This document shows, piece after piece, positions 1-8,299 of a stretch of DNA of 54,960 bases. This stretch comes from Bacteroidales bacterium (GTDB lineage: Bacteria > Bacteroidota > Bacteroidia > Bacteroidales > JAAUTT01). Position 1 is the stretch's first letter, and each line of letters begins with the position of its first letter. The stretch lies in contig JANYAP010000156.1 of assembly GCA_025361285.1 (NCBI GenBank), positions 1-54,960 on the forward strand, written 5' to 3'. The position numbers were made by a program, and so were the translations under genes. The notes under the pieces were generated by a model. It was not told the DNA's origin. It saw nothing but the letters and a program-made list of their open reading frames with translations, and did no database searches.

Positions 1-90
1 GAGCAAAGCGAGAAAACTCACTATAAGACAGGCTATCAACATGTGTTACACTTGAATTTTAAATTGGGTACAACACCCGATACTCATTAA
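1..90 (+). CDS. C-terminal end of an upstream CDS (partial, unidentified)
   Basis: Frame 1 is open from the first base to a TAA at 88-90 and gives 29 residues ending in ...FKLGTTPDTH. The alternating hydrophobic residues (HVLHLNFKLG) would suit the last strand of a beta-barrel, but 29 codons are too few to name a family. The TAA overlaps the start of a family B repeat. It could be a chance open frame. Confidence 0.4.
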   Translation, partial: EQSEKTHYKTGYQHVLHLNFKLGTTPDTH

Positions 91-147
91 CCTTATTTTT
101 ATGGAGATAATTACGATAATATTGTTTACGCCAAGTTAGGAGGTCTG
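85..147 (+). repeat. Family B dispersed repeat, copy 1
   Basis: This 60-bp stretch begins with ATTAACCTTATTTTTATGG, continues through GATAATTACG and GTTTACGCCAAG, and ends with AGGAGGTCTG. A nearly identical copy lies inverted at 27149-27214, and a weaker copy lies near 3610-3680. No transposase is nearby. It occupies the gap before the speA promoter. Confidence 0.7.
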
Positions 148-252
148 ATATTATTGTTGGGTAATACGTTGATTATAAATAGCTAAATAAGTTTTTATAT
201 ATATTTTGCATTGTTTGCCTCCTTATGTAATGTTTTATCCAGCAACATTATA

Positions 253-260
253 TATTTTTG
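253..260 (+). promoter_or_regulatory. Putative -7 element TATTTTTG for speA
   Basis: The octamer fits the Bacteroidota -7 consensus TAnnTTTG. Transcription would start near 267 and give a leader of about 40 nt to the ATG at 308. It lies downstream of the alternative start at 206, which argues against that longer form. No TTG is correctly spaced upstream. Confidence 0.4.
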
Positions 261-307
261 CATTTGTTTTTTTTAGTTTAACATACAACAGACCAAATAC
301 TTATATT

Positions 308-2200
308 ATGAGAAAATGGCGGATTGACGACTCAGCCGAGCTCTACAACATACATGGTTGGGGAGTAAATTATTTTTCGATAAACGAAAAAGGACACATA
401 ATAGTAACCCCAAATAAAAATGGCGTCGAAGTCGATTTAAAAGAATTGATTGACGAACTTCAGGTTCGAGATGTTTCCGCGCCTTTGTTGATACGCTTTC
501 CCGATATTTTGGATAATCGTATCGAAAAAATGTCGAGCTGTTTTAAAATTGCTGCCGAAGAGTATGGCTATAAGGCTCAAAACTTTATAATTTACCCCAT
601 AAAGGTAAACCAAATGCGCCCTGTGGTTGAGGAGATTGTAAACCACGGGAAAAAGTTTAACATAGGCTTGGAAGCAGGCTCGAAACCCGAATTGCACGCC
701 GTAATTGCTATCAATACCGATTCCGACTCTATTATCGTTTGTAATGGATATAAGGACGAAGACTATATAGAGCTTGCCTTGCTTGCTCAAAAAATGGGTA
801 AACGCATTTATCTCGTTGTGGAAAAACTCAACGAGCTTAAACTTATTGTAAACATTTCCAGACGTTTAAGAATAAAACCCAATTTAGGTATTCGTGTAAA
901 ACTTGCCAGTTCGGGTAGCGGAAAATGGGAGGATTCGGGCGGCGACGTTAGTAAATTCGGGCTTACTTCGAGCGAATTGATTGAAGCCTTAGATTTTCTG
1001 GAAAAGAACAAAATGAAGGATTGCCTTAAACTAGTTCATTTTCACATAGGTAGCCAAGTTACTAAAATACGCCGTATAAAAATTGCTTTGCGCGAAGCAT
1101 CGCAGTTTTACGTACAGCTACATGTTAAAGGCTTTAAGGTTGAGTTTGTTGATATTGGCGGTGGGTTAGGAGTCGATTACGATGGCTCGCGCTCGTCCGA
1201 CAGCGAAAGCAGCGTAAATTATTCCATTCAGGAATATGTTAACGACTCCATATCCACAATGGTTGATGCGAGCGACAAAAACAATATTCCTCATCCAAAC
1301 ATTATTACCGAATCGGGGCGATCGCTTACAGCGCATCACTCGGTACTTATTTTCGAGGTTCTTGAGGCAACAACGCTGCCAATTTGGGAAGAAGATGAAG
1401 AGATACAAACCACCGACCATGAGCTAGTTCGCGAGCTTTATTCGCTTTGGGATATGTTAAACCAACCGCGAATGTTCGAAACATGGCACGACGCTCAACA
1501 AATACGCGAGGAAGCGCTCGATAGGTTTAGCTTAGGACTGCTCGACCTTAAAACTCGGGCACAAATTGAGCGCCTATTCTGGTCTATAGCTCGCGATGTT
1601 CATCAAATGACTTCGGAAATGAAACATGTTCCCGATGAACTGCGTCAACTACCTAAATTATTGTCCGATAAATACTTCTGTAACTTTTCGTTGTTTCAGT
1701 CGCTTCCCGATTCGTGGGCTATCGATCAAATTTTTCCGATAATGCCTATTCAACGGCTCGACGAAAAACCTTCGCGGTCGGCTACTTTGCAGGATATTAC
1801 TTGCGATTCGGACGGTAAAATCGACAATTTTATTTCAACAAAAAATATGTCGTATTACTTGCCCGTACACCCACTTCGAGGTAAGGAATCGTACTATATT
1901 GGCGTGTTTTTAGTAGGTGCATATCAGGAAATATTGGGCGACTTGCACAATTTGTTTGGCGATACTAATGCTGTGCACGTTTCGGTTAACGATACAGGCT
2001 ACGAAATAGATCAAATTATTGATGGAGAAACAATTGCCGAAGTTTTGGAATATGTTCAGTACAATCCAAAAAAACTTGTACGAACCGTAGAAACTTGGGT
2101 AACTACCTCGGTAAAATCGGGCATTATTTCGGCCGAAGAAGGAAAGGAATTTCTATCTAATTATCGTTCGGGGCTTTACGGTTACACTTATTTGGAGTAA
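308..2200 (+). CDS. speA: Biosynthetic arginine decarboxylase (SpeA)
   Basis: This PLP-dependent enzyme converts arginine to agmatine and CO2, the first step of the agmatine route to polyamines. The protein is 630 residues, normal for SpeA (about 630-660). The PLP lysine is in YPIKVNQ (K99), followed by an alanine racemase-type barrel containing GLEAGSKPEL, VHFHIGSQ and DIGGGLGVDYDGS, and a C-terminal sheet domain with ESGRSLTAHH. I chose the ATG at 308 (MRKWRIDDS), the usual N-terminus of this family. Starting at 206 would add 34 hydrophobic residues and lie upstream of the putative promoter. Formimidoyltransferase follows 5 nt after the stop, so the two are probably cotranscribed. Confidence 0.95.
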   Translation: MRKWRIDDSAELYNIHGWGVNYFSINEKGHIIVTPNKNGVEVDLKELIDELQVRDVSAPLLIRFPDILDNRIEKMSSCFKIAAEEYGYKAQNFIIYPIKVNQMRPVVEEIVNHGKKFNIGLEAGSKPELHAVIAINTDSDSIIVCNGYKDEDYIELALLAQKMGKRIYLVVEKLNELKLIVNISRRLRIKPNLGIRVKLASSGSGKWEDSGGDVSKFGLTSSELIEALDFLEKNKMKDCLKLVHFHIGSQVTKIRRIKIALREASQFYVQLHVKGFKVEFVDIGGGLGVDYDGSRSSDSESSVNYSIQEYVNDSISTMVDASDKNNIPHPNIITESGRSLTAHHSVLIFEVLEATTLPIWEEDEEIQTTDHELVRELYSLWDMLNQPRMFETWHDAQQIREEALDRFSLGLLDLKTRAQIERLFWSIARDVHQMTSEMKHVPDELRQLPKLLSDKYFCNFSLFQSLPDSWAIDQIFPIMPIQRLDEKPSRSATLQDITCDSDGKIDNFISTKNMSYYLPVHPLRGKESYYIGVFLVGAYQEILGDLHNLFGDTNAVHVSVNDTGYEIDQIIDGETIAEVLEYVQYNPKKLVRTVETWVTTSVKSGIISAEEGKEFLSNYRSGLYGYTYLE

Positions 2201-2205
2201 GCAAA

Positions 2206-3252
2206 TTGACTAGAATTATAGAATGCGTACCAAATTTCAGCGAAGGCTGCAACGAACTTATTATAAATGAAATTGTTGCAGAAATTTCGTCGGTTAATGG
2301 CGTAAAACTTTTGCATATCGATATTGGTAAAGCTGCAAACCGCACCGTTGTTACATTTGCTGGCAATCCCGATGCGGTAGTTGAAGCAGCCTTTCTCGCT
2401 GTAAGTAAAGCAGCCGAGCTAATCGACATGAGCACGCACAAGGGCGAGCATCCACGAATTGGTGCTACCGATGTGCTTCCTCTTATTCCCATTTCGGGAA
2501 TATCCATGGACGAAACAATAGATTATGCACGGAAGCTTGCTAAACGAATTGGCAATGAGCTTTTTATACCCGTTTATTGTTATGCCTACGCAGCATTTAC
2601 CGAAGAGCGAAAGGAGCTAGCGTATTGCCGATTGGGCGAATACGAAGGTTTGAAAGCTAAAATTGAACAGTCCCAATGGAAACCCGATTTTGGACCTGCA
2701 AAATTTAACGCTCAGGCAGGCGCTACGGTTGTTGGAGCGCGTAATTTTCTGGTAGCCTACAACGTAAACTTAAATACTACGTCGGCACAAATAGCCAATC
2801 AAATTGCTTTGGATATACGCGAAAAAGGTCGCATTAAACCTATAAGCCAATCATATACCGAGGTTGATACTTCAAGCAAGATAGGAGGGAAATTAAAATC
2901 GGTGCGCGCAATTGGTTGGTTTATTGAGGAATATGGTATTGCGCAAGTGTCAATGAATCTTACAAATACTAACATTACTCCATTGCATTTGGCCTTTGAG
3001 GAAGTTTGCACTAATGCCGAAGGCAGAGGACTTAGTGTTATAGGATCGGAAATTGTTGGCTTGGTGCCTCTAAAATGCCTACTCGATGCTGGCAGATACT
3101 TTCGTGATAAACAATTCTTTACAAGAGATGAAACCGATGATAAATTGCTCGAAATTGCAGTCAGTGCGTTGGGTTTAAACGATTTGTATGAGTTTAATGT
3201 ACGTGAAAAAATATTTGAATATGTTCTTGAAAATAAGTTATTGGCAGAATAG
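2206..3252 (+). CDS. ftcD: Glutamate formimidoyltransferase
   Basis: The enzyme moves the formimino group between N-formimino-glutamate and tetrahydrofolate, the last step of one histidine degradation route. The 348 residues cover the N- and C-subdomains of the transferase (VPNFSEG near the start, HKGEHPRIGATD with the catalytic-type H82). There is no fused cyclodeaminase, as is common in bacteria. The start is TTG at 2206, because no ATG or GTG precedes the conserved IIECVPNFSEG; a GGAG at 2193-2196, inside the last codons of speA, is suitably placed. No hut genes are visible in the window. The pairing with speA suggests amino-acid nitrogen or one-carbon salvage, which is inference. Confidence 0.92.
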   Translation: MTRIIECVPNFSEGCNELIINEIVAEISSVNGVKLLHIDIGKAANRTVVTFAGNPDAVVEAAFLAVSKAAELIDMSTHKGEHPRIGATDVLPLIPISGISMDETIDYARKLAKRIGNELFIPVYCYAYAAFTEERKELAYCRLGEYEGLKAKIEQSQWKPDFGPAKFNAQAGATVVGARNFLVAYNVNLNTTSAQIANQIALDIREKGRIKPISQSYTEVDTSSKIGGKLKSVRAIGWFIEEYGIAQVSMNLTNTNITPLHLAFEEVCTNAEGRGLSVIGSEIVGLVPLKCLLDAGRYFRDKQFFTRDETDDKLLEIAVSALGLNDLYEFNVREKIFEYVLENKLLAE

Positions 3253-3282
3253 TTTTTCATTCTAATGCTGTAATGGCAAAGC

Positions 3283-3533
3283 TCTCATCGAAGACAAACC
3301 CTAAAAGTGTGCTGTCATTCCGACGCAGGTCGGAACGGCGAAGCGCTCACCGAAGGTAATCAATAAAGAGAACCTTATTGCATTATTTTCGAACGTTCGT
3401 TTGAGATTGCCTTCGGCGAGCTCGTAAACTCGGTTCCGACCTGTTTCGGGATGACAACATCACTACAGCGGTTCCGACCTGCGTCGGAATGACACTAAAT
3501 CGAATGACTTATTTTATTACAAAGCCTAAGGTT
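3283..3533. repeat. Family A palindromic dispersed repeat, copy 1
   Basis: The element contains TGTCATTCCGACGCAGGTCG near 3313 and two opposing half-sites (CCGACCTGTTTCGGGATGACA around 3450, CCGACCTGCGTCGGAATGACA around 3475). Between them are ACCGAAGGTAAT and the imperfect partner ATTGCCTTCGGCG. The 3' tail around 3493-3533 (AATCGAATGACTTATTTTAT, then ACAAAGCCTAAGG) recurs at copy 5. It fills most of the 494-bp gap after the formimidoyltransferase gene. The arms could form a long hairpin in DNA or RNA. Confidence 0.8.
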
Positions 3534-3604
3534 TAAAAATAAACTGTAAAAATTCTTATTTTCAATCTGTTAATCTTAGTATAAATTTGTTTACCTAGAT
3601 TAAA

Positions 3605-3690
3605 AAAAACCTTATTAATCTTTTTTTTTATGGAAACAATTACGACATAATAATTTATGTAAAGTCGGTATCTCTGAAAATTTGTCCTAA
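3605..3690 (+). repeat. Family B dispersed repeat, diverged copy 2
   Basis: The stretch has AACCTTATTAATC, a T-run, ATGGAAACAATTACGAC and a GTAAAGTCGG block, in the same order as copy 1 but much diverged. The remaining bases up to 3746, including CTCCAGC/CTCCAGT words near 3716-3738, show no gene. Confidence 0.45.
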
Positions 3691-3746
3691 CCTATTTCCC
3701 TTCAGTCTAACGCCTCCAGCCTTAAAGCTCCAGTCTCCCTACCTCA

Positions 3747-4121
3747 TTACATCAAATGCTTTTCTAGCATTGAATACAGAGTGCCCGCATGAATGGGCTT
3801 TGATATATACTCGTCGAATCCAGCATCGTAACATTTTGTGGCATCGGTCTTAAAGGCAAACGCAGTTTGGGCTATAACACAAATGTCGCCGCTAATTTTC
3901 CTAATTTCGGGCAGTAAGTTAAAACCAGTAGTGTCTCCTAGTTTCAAATCAAGCAAAATCAAATCTATTTTATTGTTAAGTACCTTATTTATTGTCGATT
4001 CTCTACAACGGGCGGTTAAAACTATTGCTTCCGTTGGCTCAATTAGCTCACACAGAAGTATTAACGAACTCGGATCGTCGTCCACCACTAAAATTGTCTT
4101 GCCTTTTAACTGATATTTCAT
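3747..4121 (-). CDS. Single-domain response regulator (CheY-like receiver)
   Basis: The 124-residue receiver domain has no output domain. The acidic pocket is D14-D16 (VVDDD), the phosphoacceptor is D58 (ILLDLKLGD), the switch threonine is T86 (AQTAF) and the conserved lysine is K108 (YISKPI), so it should be phosphorylatable. It presumably takes phosphate from a histidine kinase encoded elsewhere, since none is adjacent. Receivers this close to the hybrid-kinase type (IAQTAFAF, GFDEYISKPI) often belong to phosphorelays, so an origin as a detached receiver is possible. It is transcribed away from the Crp/Fnr gene; the 373-bp gap between them holds a palindrome. Confidence 0.9.
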   Translation of the reverse strand: MKYQLKGKTILVVDDDPSSLILLCELIEPTEAIVLTARCRESTINKVLNNKIDLILLDLKLGDTTGFNLLPEIRKISGDICVIAQTAFAFKTDATKCYDAGFDEYISKPIHAGTLYSMLEKHLM

Positions 4122-4371
4122 TTTTTTATATTAATTTAAGGTGTTCGATAGTTTTTCGCGCTAAAAGTATGTATAGTTTGCCTAATTATACAAAGCAATT
4201 AGCGTATTTGTTATTTCAAAGCAATGTAATATAAGATACACGAAAATGTAATATGCAATACATTTCGCGAAACTAATGGATTATTTCGATAAGTTTATTG
4301 TAAAATAAGTTACAGACTAGCAATAGTTCGGTAAACTTATAATTTTTTTAATTTCAACGTATTTGTAATGC

Positions 4372-4415
4372 GTTGAAACACATAGAAATATAAAATTATT
4401 TCTATGTGTTTCAAC
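4372..4415. promoter_or_regulatory. Perfect 19-bp inverted repeat, possible operator
   Basis: The arms at 4372-4390 and 4397-4415 (GTTGAAACACATAGAAATA and its complement) are perfect, with a 6-nt AT loop. A second, smaller pair overlaps it: TTTCAACG at 4352-4359 with CGTTGAAA at 4371-4378. It lies 80 bp before the Crp/Fnr gene. There is no U-tract at its end, so it is not a typical terminator. It may be a binding site or a cruciform repeat; a partly similar string occurs near 6616-6640. Confidence 0.6.
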
Positions 4416-4494
4416 TTGTTGGTTATAAGTAAGTTGCAAGAATGTACCGAAGTGTTGTTAAATATAAATACGTTAGAAAAATAGCATCAAAAAT

Positions 4495-5169
4495 ATGGAT
4501 AGCCTTGAGTTCTTAAAAAAATGCAGAATGATAGACACGTTAACTGAAAGTGAGTTACAGTTGTTGTGGTCAAATCTTACCAAAGTTCATTACACTAAAA
4601 ATGAGCGCATTGTTAAAAAGGGAGAGTTTGTAAAGTATATTTATTTTATCGAAAAGGGTTATGCTAAAGTGCATTCCGAGCTTAAAGGCAAGTCGTTTAT
4701 TATAAACATTCATGGGCACAATTCGTTTGTTGGGCTTACTACGATGACTTCCAGAGAGAAACACGAATTCGACATCACCACCTTGGAGGATACATTGGTT
4801 TTATTAATCGATATTAATGTAATATATTCATTTTTAAAGTGTAACGGTTTGTTTGCACAGTGCTTGGTTAAAGAAATGAGTGATAGTACCATGCATTATA
4901 TTCATCATAATATGCTTACGCTCAATCATAATCATATACACGGTCGATTAGCAAATACTCTGATTTATCTTTCGAAATCGGTTTTCAATAGCCTTAATTT
5001 CGATTTGTTGCTATCGCGAAAGGAGCTTTCCCAATACAGCAATATTTCGCGCGAAAATGTAATTAAAATTTTGTACGAGTTTAATAACGAAGGGATTATA
5101 AAGCTATCTGGCAAACATATCACCATCCTTAACCTAGAACAATTGGAAAAATATGCCGACTTTTGCTAA
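4495..5169 (+). CDS. Crp/Fnr-family transcriptional regulator
   Basis: The protein is 224 residues. The N-terminal part is a cyclic-nucleotide-binding-like beta-barrel (RIVKKGEFVKYIYFIEKGYAK, about residues 38-58), followed by the long dimerisation helix and a winged HTH (LSRKELSQYSNISRENVIK, about residues 172-190). The barrel lacks the phosphate-binding cassette GE...RSA of E. coli Crp, and there are no clustered N-terminal cysteines as in Fnr, so the ligand cannot be inferred. Similar proteins are common single-gene regulators in Bacteroidota. The 19-bp palindrome 80 bp upstream could be an autoregulatory site (inference). Confidence 0.88.
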   Translation: MDSLEFLKKCRMIDTLTESELQLLWSNLTKVHYTKNERIVKKGEFVKYIYFIEKGYAKVHSELKGKSFIINIHGHNSFVGLTTMTSREKHEFDITTLEDTLVLLIDINVIYSFLKCNGLFAQCLVKEMSDSTMHYIHHNMLTLNHNHIHGRLANTLIYLSKSVFNSLNFDLLLSRKELSQYSNISRENVIKILYEFNNEGIIKLSGKHITILNLEQLEKYADFC

Positions 5170-5180
5170 AATTATTTTTT

Positions 5181-5300
5181 ATTTTCAATTTTCACATTTT
5201 CAATTTTCACATTTACTCATCTGTCATTTACTCATTTGTAATTTGTAATTTGCACATCTGTAATTTGTAATTTCCACATCTTCACATTTCCACATTTATT
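5181..5300 (+). repeat. Degenerate 7/8-bp tandem array (TAATTTG/CACATTT words)
   Basis: About 120 bp are made of near-repeated words such as ATTTTCA, CATTTAC, TAATTTG (several times), CACATCT and CACATTT, mostly in 7-base phase with some 8-base steps. It fills the whole gap between the Crp/Fnr gene and the M16 promoter. Confidence 0.75.
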
Positions 5301-5302
5301 AG

Positions 5303-5310
5303 TAAGTTTG
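5303..5310 (+). promoter_or_regulatory. -7 promoter element TAAGTTTG for the M16 pair
   Basis: It matches TAnnTTTG and lies 22 bp before the chosen ATG at 5333, giving a leader of about 16 nt. It abuts the end of the heptamer array. No clear TTG lies 19 bp upstream. Confidence 0.55.
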
Positions 5311-5332
5311 CGCCTTGCATTTACATAAAAGT

Positions 5333-6574
5333 ATGGTCAATTTTACTAGGTTTCAATTGCCGAATGGGTTAAAAGTTCTTATCAACGAAGATATTACAAC
5401 ACCTTTGGTAGCAATAAATATTTTGTATGCCGTAGGGTCGCGCAACGAACACCCCGATAGGACTGGCTTTGCACATCTTTTTGAGCATTTAATGTTTGGT
5501 GGTTCGGCAAATATTCCATCGTTCGACGAACCTTTACAAATGGTAGGTGGCGAGAATAACGCATTCACCAGCAACGATATAACAAATTACTATATTACGC
5601 TTCCGGCCGATAATATCGAAACAGGCTTATGGCTCGAATCCGATCGTATGCTAGCCTTAGATTTTTCGGAGAAAAGCCTTAACGTTCAAAAAAACGTGGT
5701 AATGGAGGAGTTTAGGCAACGATATCTTAATCAGTCTTATGGCGATATTTGGCTTTTATTACGGCCGTTGGCATACAAAGTGCATCCGTATCGCTGGCCC
5801 ACCATTGGCGAGAAAATGGAGCATATTCAGGAAGCCACGTTGAGCGATGTAAAGTCGTTCTTCGAAACACATTACGCGCCCAGTAATGCGATTATAGCAA
5901 TATCGGGAAACATTAACGCCAGCAATGGTTTCGCCTTAGTGGAAAAGTGGTTTGGTAATATAAAATCATCAGCAAGCAAAAAGCAGCAAATAGTGCCAGA
6001 GCCAGCTCAAACCGAGGCGCGAACCCTTACCGTTACGCGAAAGGTTCCGTTCGATGCCATATATAAAGCATGGCATATACCAAGCCGCCTCGATAAGGGC
6101 TATTACGTTTGCGATATGATAACCGATCTGCTTTCGAGCGGTAAATCGGCTAGGCTATACCAAACTTTGGTTAAGGAAAAGAAATTGTTTAGCGATATTA
6201 ACGCCTTTGTTAGTGGCGATGTTGATGCAGGCATATTGGTTATTGGCGGTAAAGTAATGAAAAACGTACCAACGGAAACGGCTAATTTGGCTATACTCGA
6301 AATTTTATCGAACCTTTCCCAAACACCTATTTCGGCACGCGAACTGAAAAAGGTACAAAATCGCTACGAAACCAATCTGCTTCTTAGTCAAACCAATGCG
6401 CTAAATAAGGCTATGAATATTGCCTATTTCGAAATGCTTGGCGATGCTAACCTATTAAACCACGAGGTTGATAAGTACTGTTCCATTGCACCAAGCGATG
6501 TAGCAAATACAGCAAAAGCAATATTTACCGAGCAAAATTGCTCAACACTTTATTATATGGCCGAAAATAATTAG
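5333..6574 (+). CDS. M16-family zinc metallopeptidase, catalytic subunit
   Basis: The protein is 413 residues. It carries the inverted zinc motif HXXEH as HLFEH (H48, E51, H52), with the third ligand glutamate in VVMEEFRQR (E125/E126), the layout of an active insulinase-like peptidase. No signal peptide is visible, so cytoplasmic action is likely, typically on short peptides or processed precursors. The start is placed at ATG 5333 (MVNFTRF) rather than the TTG at 5315, which would lie at or before the predicted transcription start. The second M16 gene, 132 bp downstream, lacks the zinc site. The two probably form a heterodimer as in other bacterial M16B pairs (family knowledge). Confidence 0.92.
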   Translation: MVNFTRFQLPNGLKVLINEDITTPLVAINILYAVGSRNEHPDRTGFAHLFEHLMFGGSANIPSFDEPLQMVGGENNAFTSNDITNYYITLPADNIETGLWLESDRMLALDFSEKSLNVQKNVVMEEFRQRYLNQSYGDIWLLLRPLAYKVHPYRWPTIGEKMEHIQEATLSDVKSFFETHYAPSNAIIAISGNINASNGFALVEKWFGNIKSSASKKQQIVPEPAQTEARTLTVTRKVPFDAIYKAWHIPSRLDKGYYVCDMITDLLSSGKSARLYQTLVKEKKLFSDINAFVSGDVDAGILVIGGKVMKNVPTETANLAILEILSNLSQTPISARELKKVQNRYETNLLLSQTNALNKAMNIAYFEMLGDANLLNHEVDKYCSIAPSDVANTAKAIFTEQNCSTLYYMAENN

Positions 6575-6586
6575 TTTTTGTGTATA

Positions 6587-6614
6587 GAGCCAAGAGCCAA
6601 GAGCCAAGAATAAT
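6587..6614 (+). repeat. Heptamer array GAGCCAA x3
   Basis: Three exact GAGCCAA units at 6587-6607 are followed by one decayed unit (GAATAAT). They sit 12 bp after the stop of the first M16 gene. Confidence 0.7.
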
Positions 6615-6706
6615 ATTTCTATGCATTTCAATATATTTCTAAAGTAGAGAATATGATTGATTTGCGCATCTAATAAAATAAATACCAAGAAATTAACAAA
6701 TAAAAC

Positions 6707-7993
6707 ATGATTTTAAACAGAAGTGAACAACCATTAATAAAAGATATAGAATCGTTTAATATATCGAAAGCCCCATCGTTACTACTGCCCAACGGTATTC
6801 CATTCTATTATTTGAATACTGGCAGCAGCGAAATGATTAAAGTGGAATGGATGTTTAACGCTGGTAATTGGCATCAATCGCAATCATTAGTGGCGTTTGC
6901 AGTTAATAATATGTTAATTGAAGGTACAGCACGGTATTCGTCGTTGCAAATTGCCGAAAGCATTGAGTTTTATGGCGGGCATCTGGGTTTTCATGTCGAT
7001 AAGGATAACGCTTTCGTTTCGTTAATGTGCATGCGCAAGTACCTGCCTCAAATACTCGAATTTGTTGAAGATATAATTAAAAATCCCACATTTCCTGAGT
7101 TAGAATTGGAGACCTTCAAAAACAAACATAAACAACAATTTCAGGTTGAACAAACCAAGCTTAAGAGTATAGCCCGCATTGTGCATACACGTATGCTATT
7201 CGGCAACGAGCATCCTTACGGTTGTGTAGTAAACGAAACCGATTTCGACCAACTTTCCTGTATGCAGTTGCTAGGGTTTCATAAACAATTTTATCACGCA
7301 AAGTGCTGTAAAATAATAGCTTCGGGCAAAGTAGCCGAAGCCGAAATAAATATTATAGAAGAACATTTTGGAAGTAACGATTGGAGTTCGCCTGAAACTA
7401 CTATTGATATGCAATATGCCATACAAACCGAAACCGAACAGCGTGTATTTATCGAAAAGCCCGAGGCTGTTCAAAGTGCCGTGCGTATTGGAAAAATACT
7501 GGTTAATAAGGATCATGCCGATTATGTTGGCTTAACCGTATTGAATTGTATTTTAGGCGGTTACTTCGGCTCGCGATTAATGAAAACGATTCGCGAAGAA
7601 AAAGGATACACTTATGGAATAAATTCGCTGTATGTAACCTTTAGTAGCGCAGGGTATATTACAATTGCTTCCGAAATAGGTACATCGGTTACAAACAATG
7701 CTATTGACGATATATATGCCGAAATTGAATTGCTTCGTGAGGAATTAGTTTCAGCAGAAGAGTTGTCGCGGGTAAAAAATTATATGCTTGGCGAAATGGT
7801 ACGTATGTTCGATGGTCCTTTTGCTCAGGCCGAAAGCCTTATATCGCTGTTGGAATACAATTTACAATACAAACATTTCAACGAAACTATAGAAAAAATA
7901 AAATCTATTTCATCAACCAATATTCTCGAGCTGGCAAACCAATATTTCGAACCATCTTCGTTTCATCAAGTTATAGTGGGAAAACTCGAATAA
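6707..7993 (+). CDS. M16-family peptidase-like protein, non-catalytic partner
   Basis: The 428-residue protein has the M16 double-domain fold. At the place of HXXEH it reads VAFAVNNMLIEGT, so no zinc ligand remains. The C-terminal half keeps the substrate-binding stretch RLMKTIREEKGYTYGINSLY (Arg and Tyr conserved). This is the pattern of the inactive half of M16B heterodimers: one subunit carries zinc, the other the Arg/Tyr pair. It follows the catalytic gene in the same direction after 132 bp holding a short heptamer array. The division of labour is inferred from motifs and family knowledge. Confidence 0.88.
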   Translation: MILNRSEQPLIKDIESFNISKAPSLLLPNGIPFYYLNTGSSEMIKVEWMFNAGNWHQSQSLVAFAVNNMLIEGTARYSSLQIAESIEFYGGHLGFHVDKDNAFVSLMCMRKYLPQILEFVEDIIKNPTFPELELETFKNKHKQQFQVEQTKLKSIARIVHTRMLFGNEHPYGCVVNETDFDQLSCMQLLGFHKQFYHAKCCKIIASGKVAEAEINIIEEHFGSNDWSSPETTIDMQYAIQTETEQRVFIEKPEAVQSAVRIGKILVNKDHADYVGLTVLNCILGGYFGSRLMKTIREEKGYTYGINSLYVTFSSAGYITIASEIGTSVTNNAIDDIYAEIELLREELVSAEELSRVKNYMLGEMVRMFDGPFAQAESLISLLEYNLQYKHFNETIEKIKSISSTNILELANQYFEPSSFHQVIVGKLE

Positions 7994-8034
7994 TTGATTC
8001 TGTTCTGGTATTTAATTTTCGTGTAATTTTTACG

Positions 8035-8163
8035 TTGGCTGGCGCGGCGAAGATTTAACCGAAGGTAATCTCAAGCACAGGAGCGATAATAATGCAATAA
8101 CGAAATCTTTATGGATTACCTTCGGTGAAGGCTTCGCCGCGCCCACCTATGTCGGGATGACAA
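8035..8163. repeat. Family A palindromic dispersed repeat, copy 2
   Basis: The left arm GGCGCGGCGAAG plus ACCGAAGGTAATC (8041-8070) pairs with the right arm GATTACCTTCGGT plus CTTCGCCGCGCC (8114-8143), around a loop of about 43 nt. A trailing GTCGGGATGACA half-site follows. It fills much of the 306-bp gap after the M16 pair; the rest of the gap is AT-rich without a gene. Confidence 0.8.
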
Positions 8164-8299
8164 TGCCACTACTTTAATCTGCGTAAATTGTATTATCGAA
8201 GCAGAATTACAGATTTAACATAAAAAGAGTAAATTAGAATATTTTTATTTTCATAAAACGAACGACATATTTGATTGCAAAGCACTAAATTACATATAC

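Noticed and set aside
206-307. Longer N-terminus for arginine decarboxylase
   Set aside because: The extra 34 residues are hydrophobic and unlike the family, and a promoter-like box lies inside this stretch.
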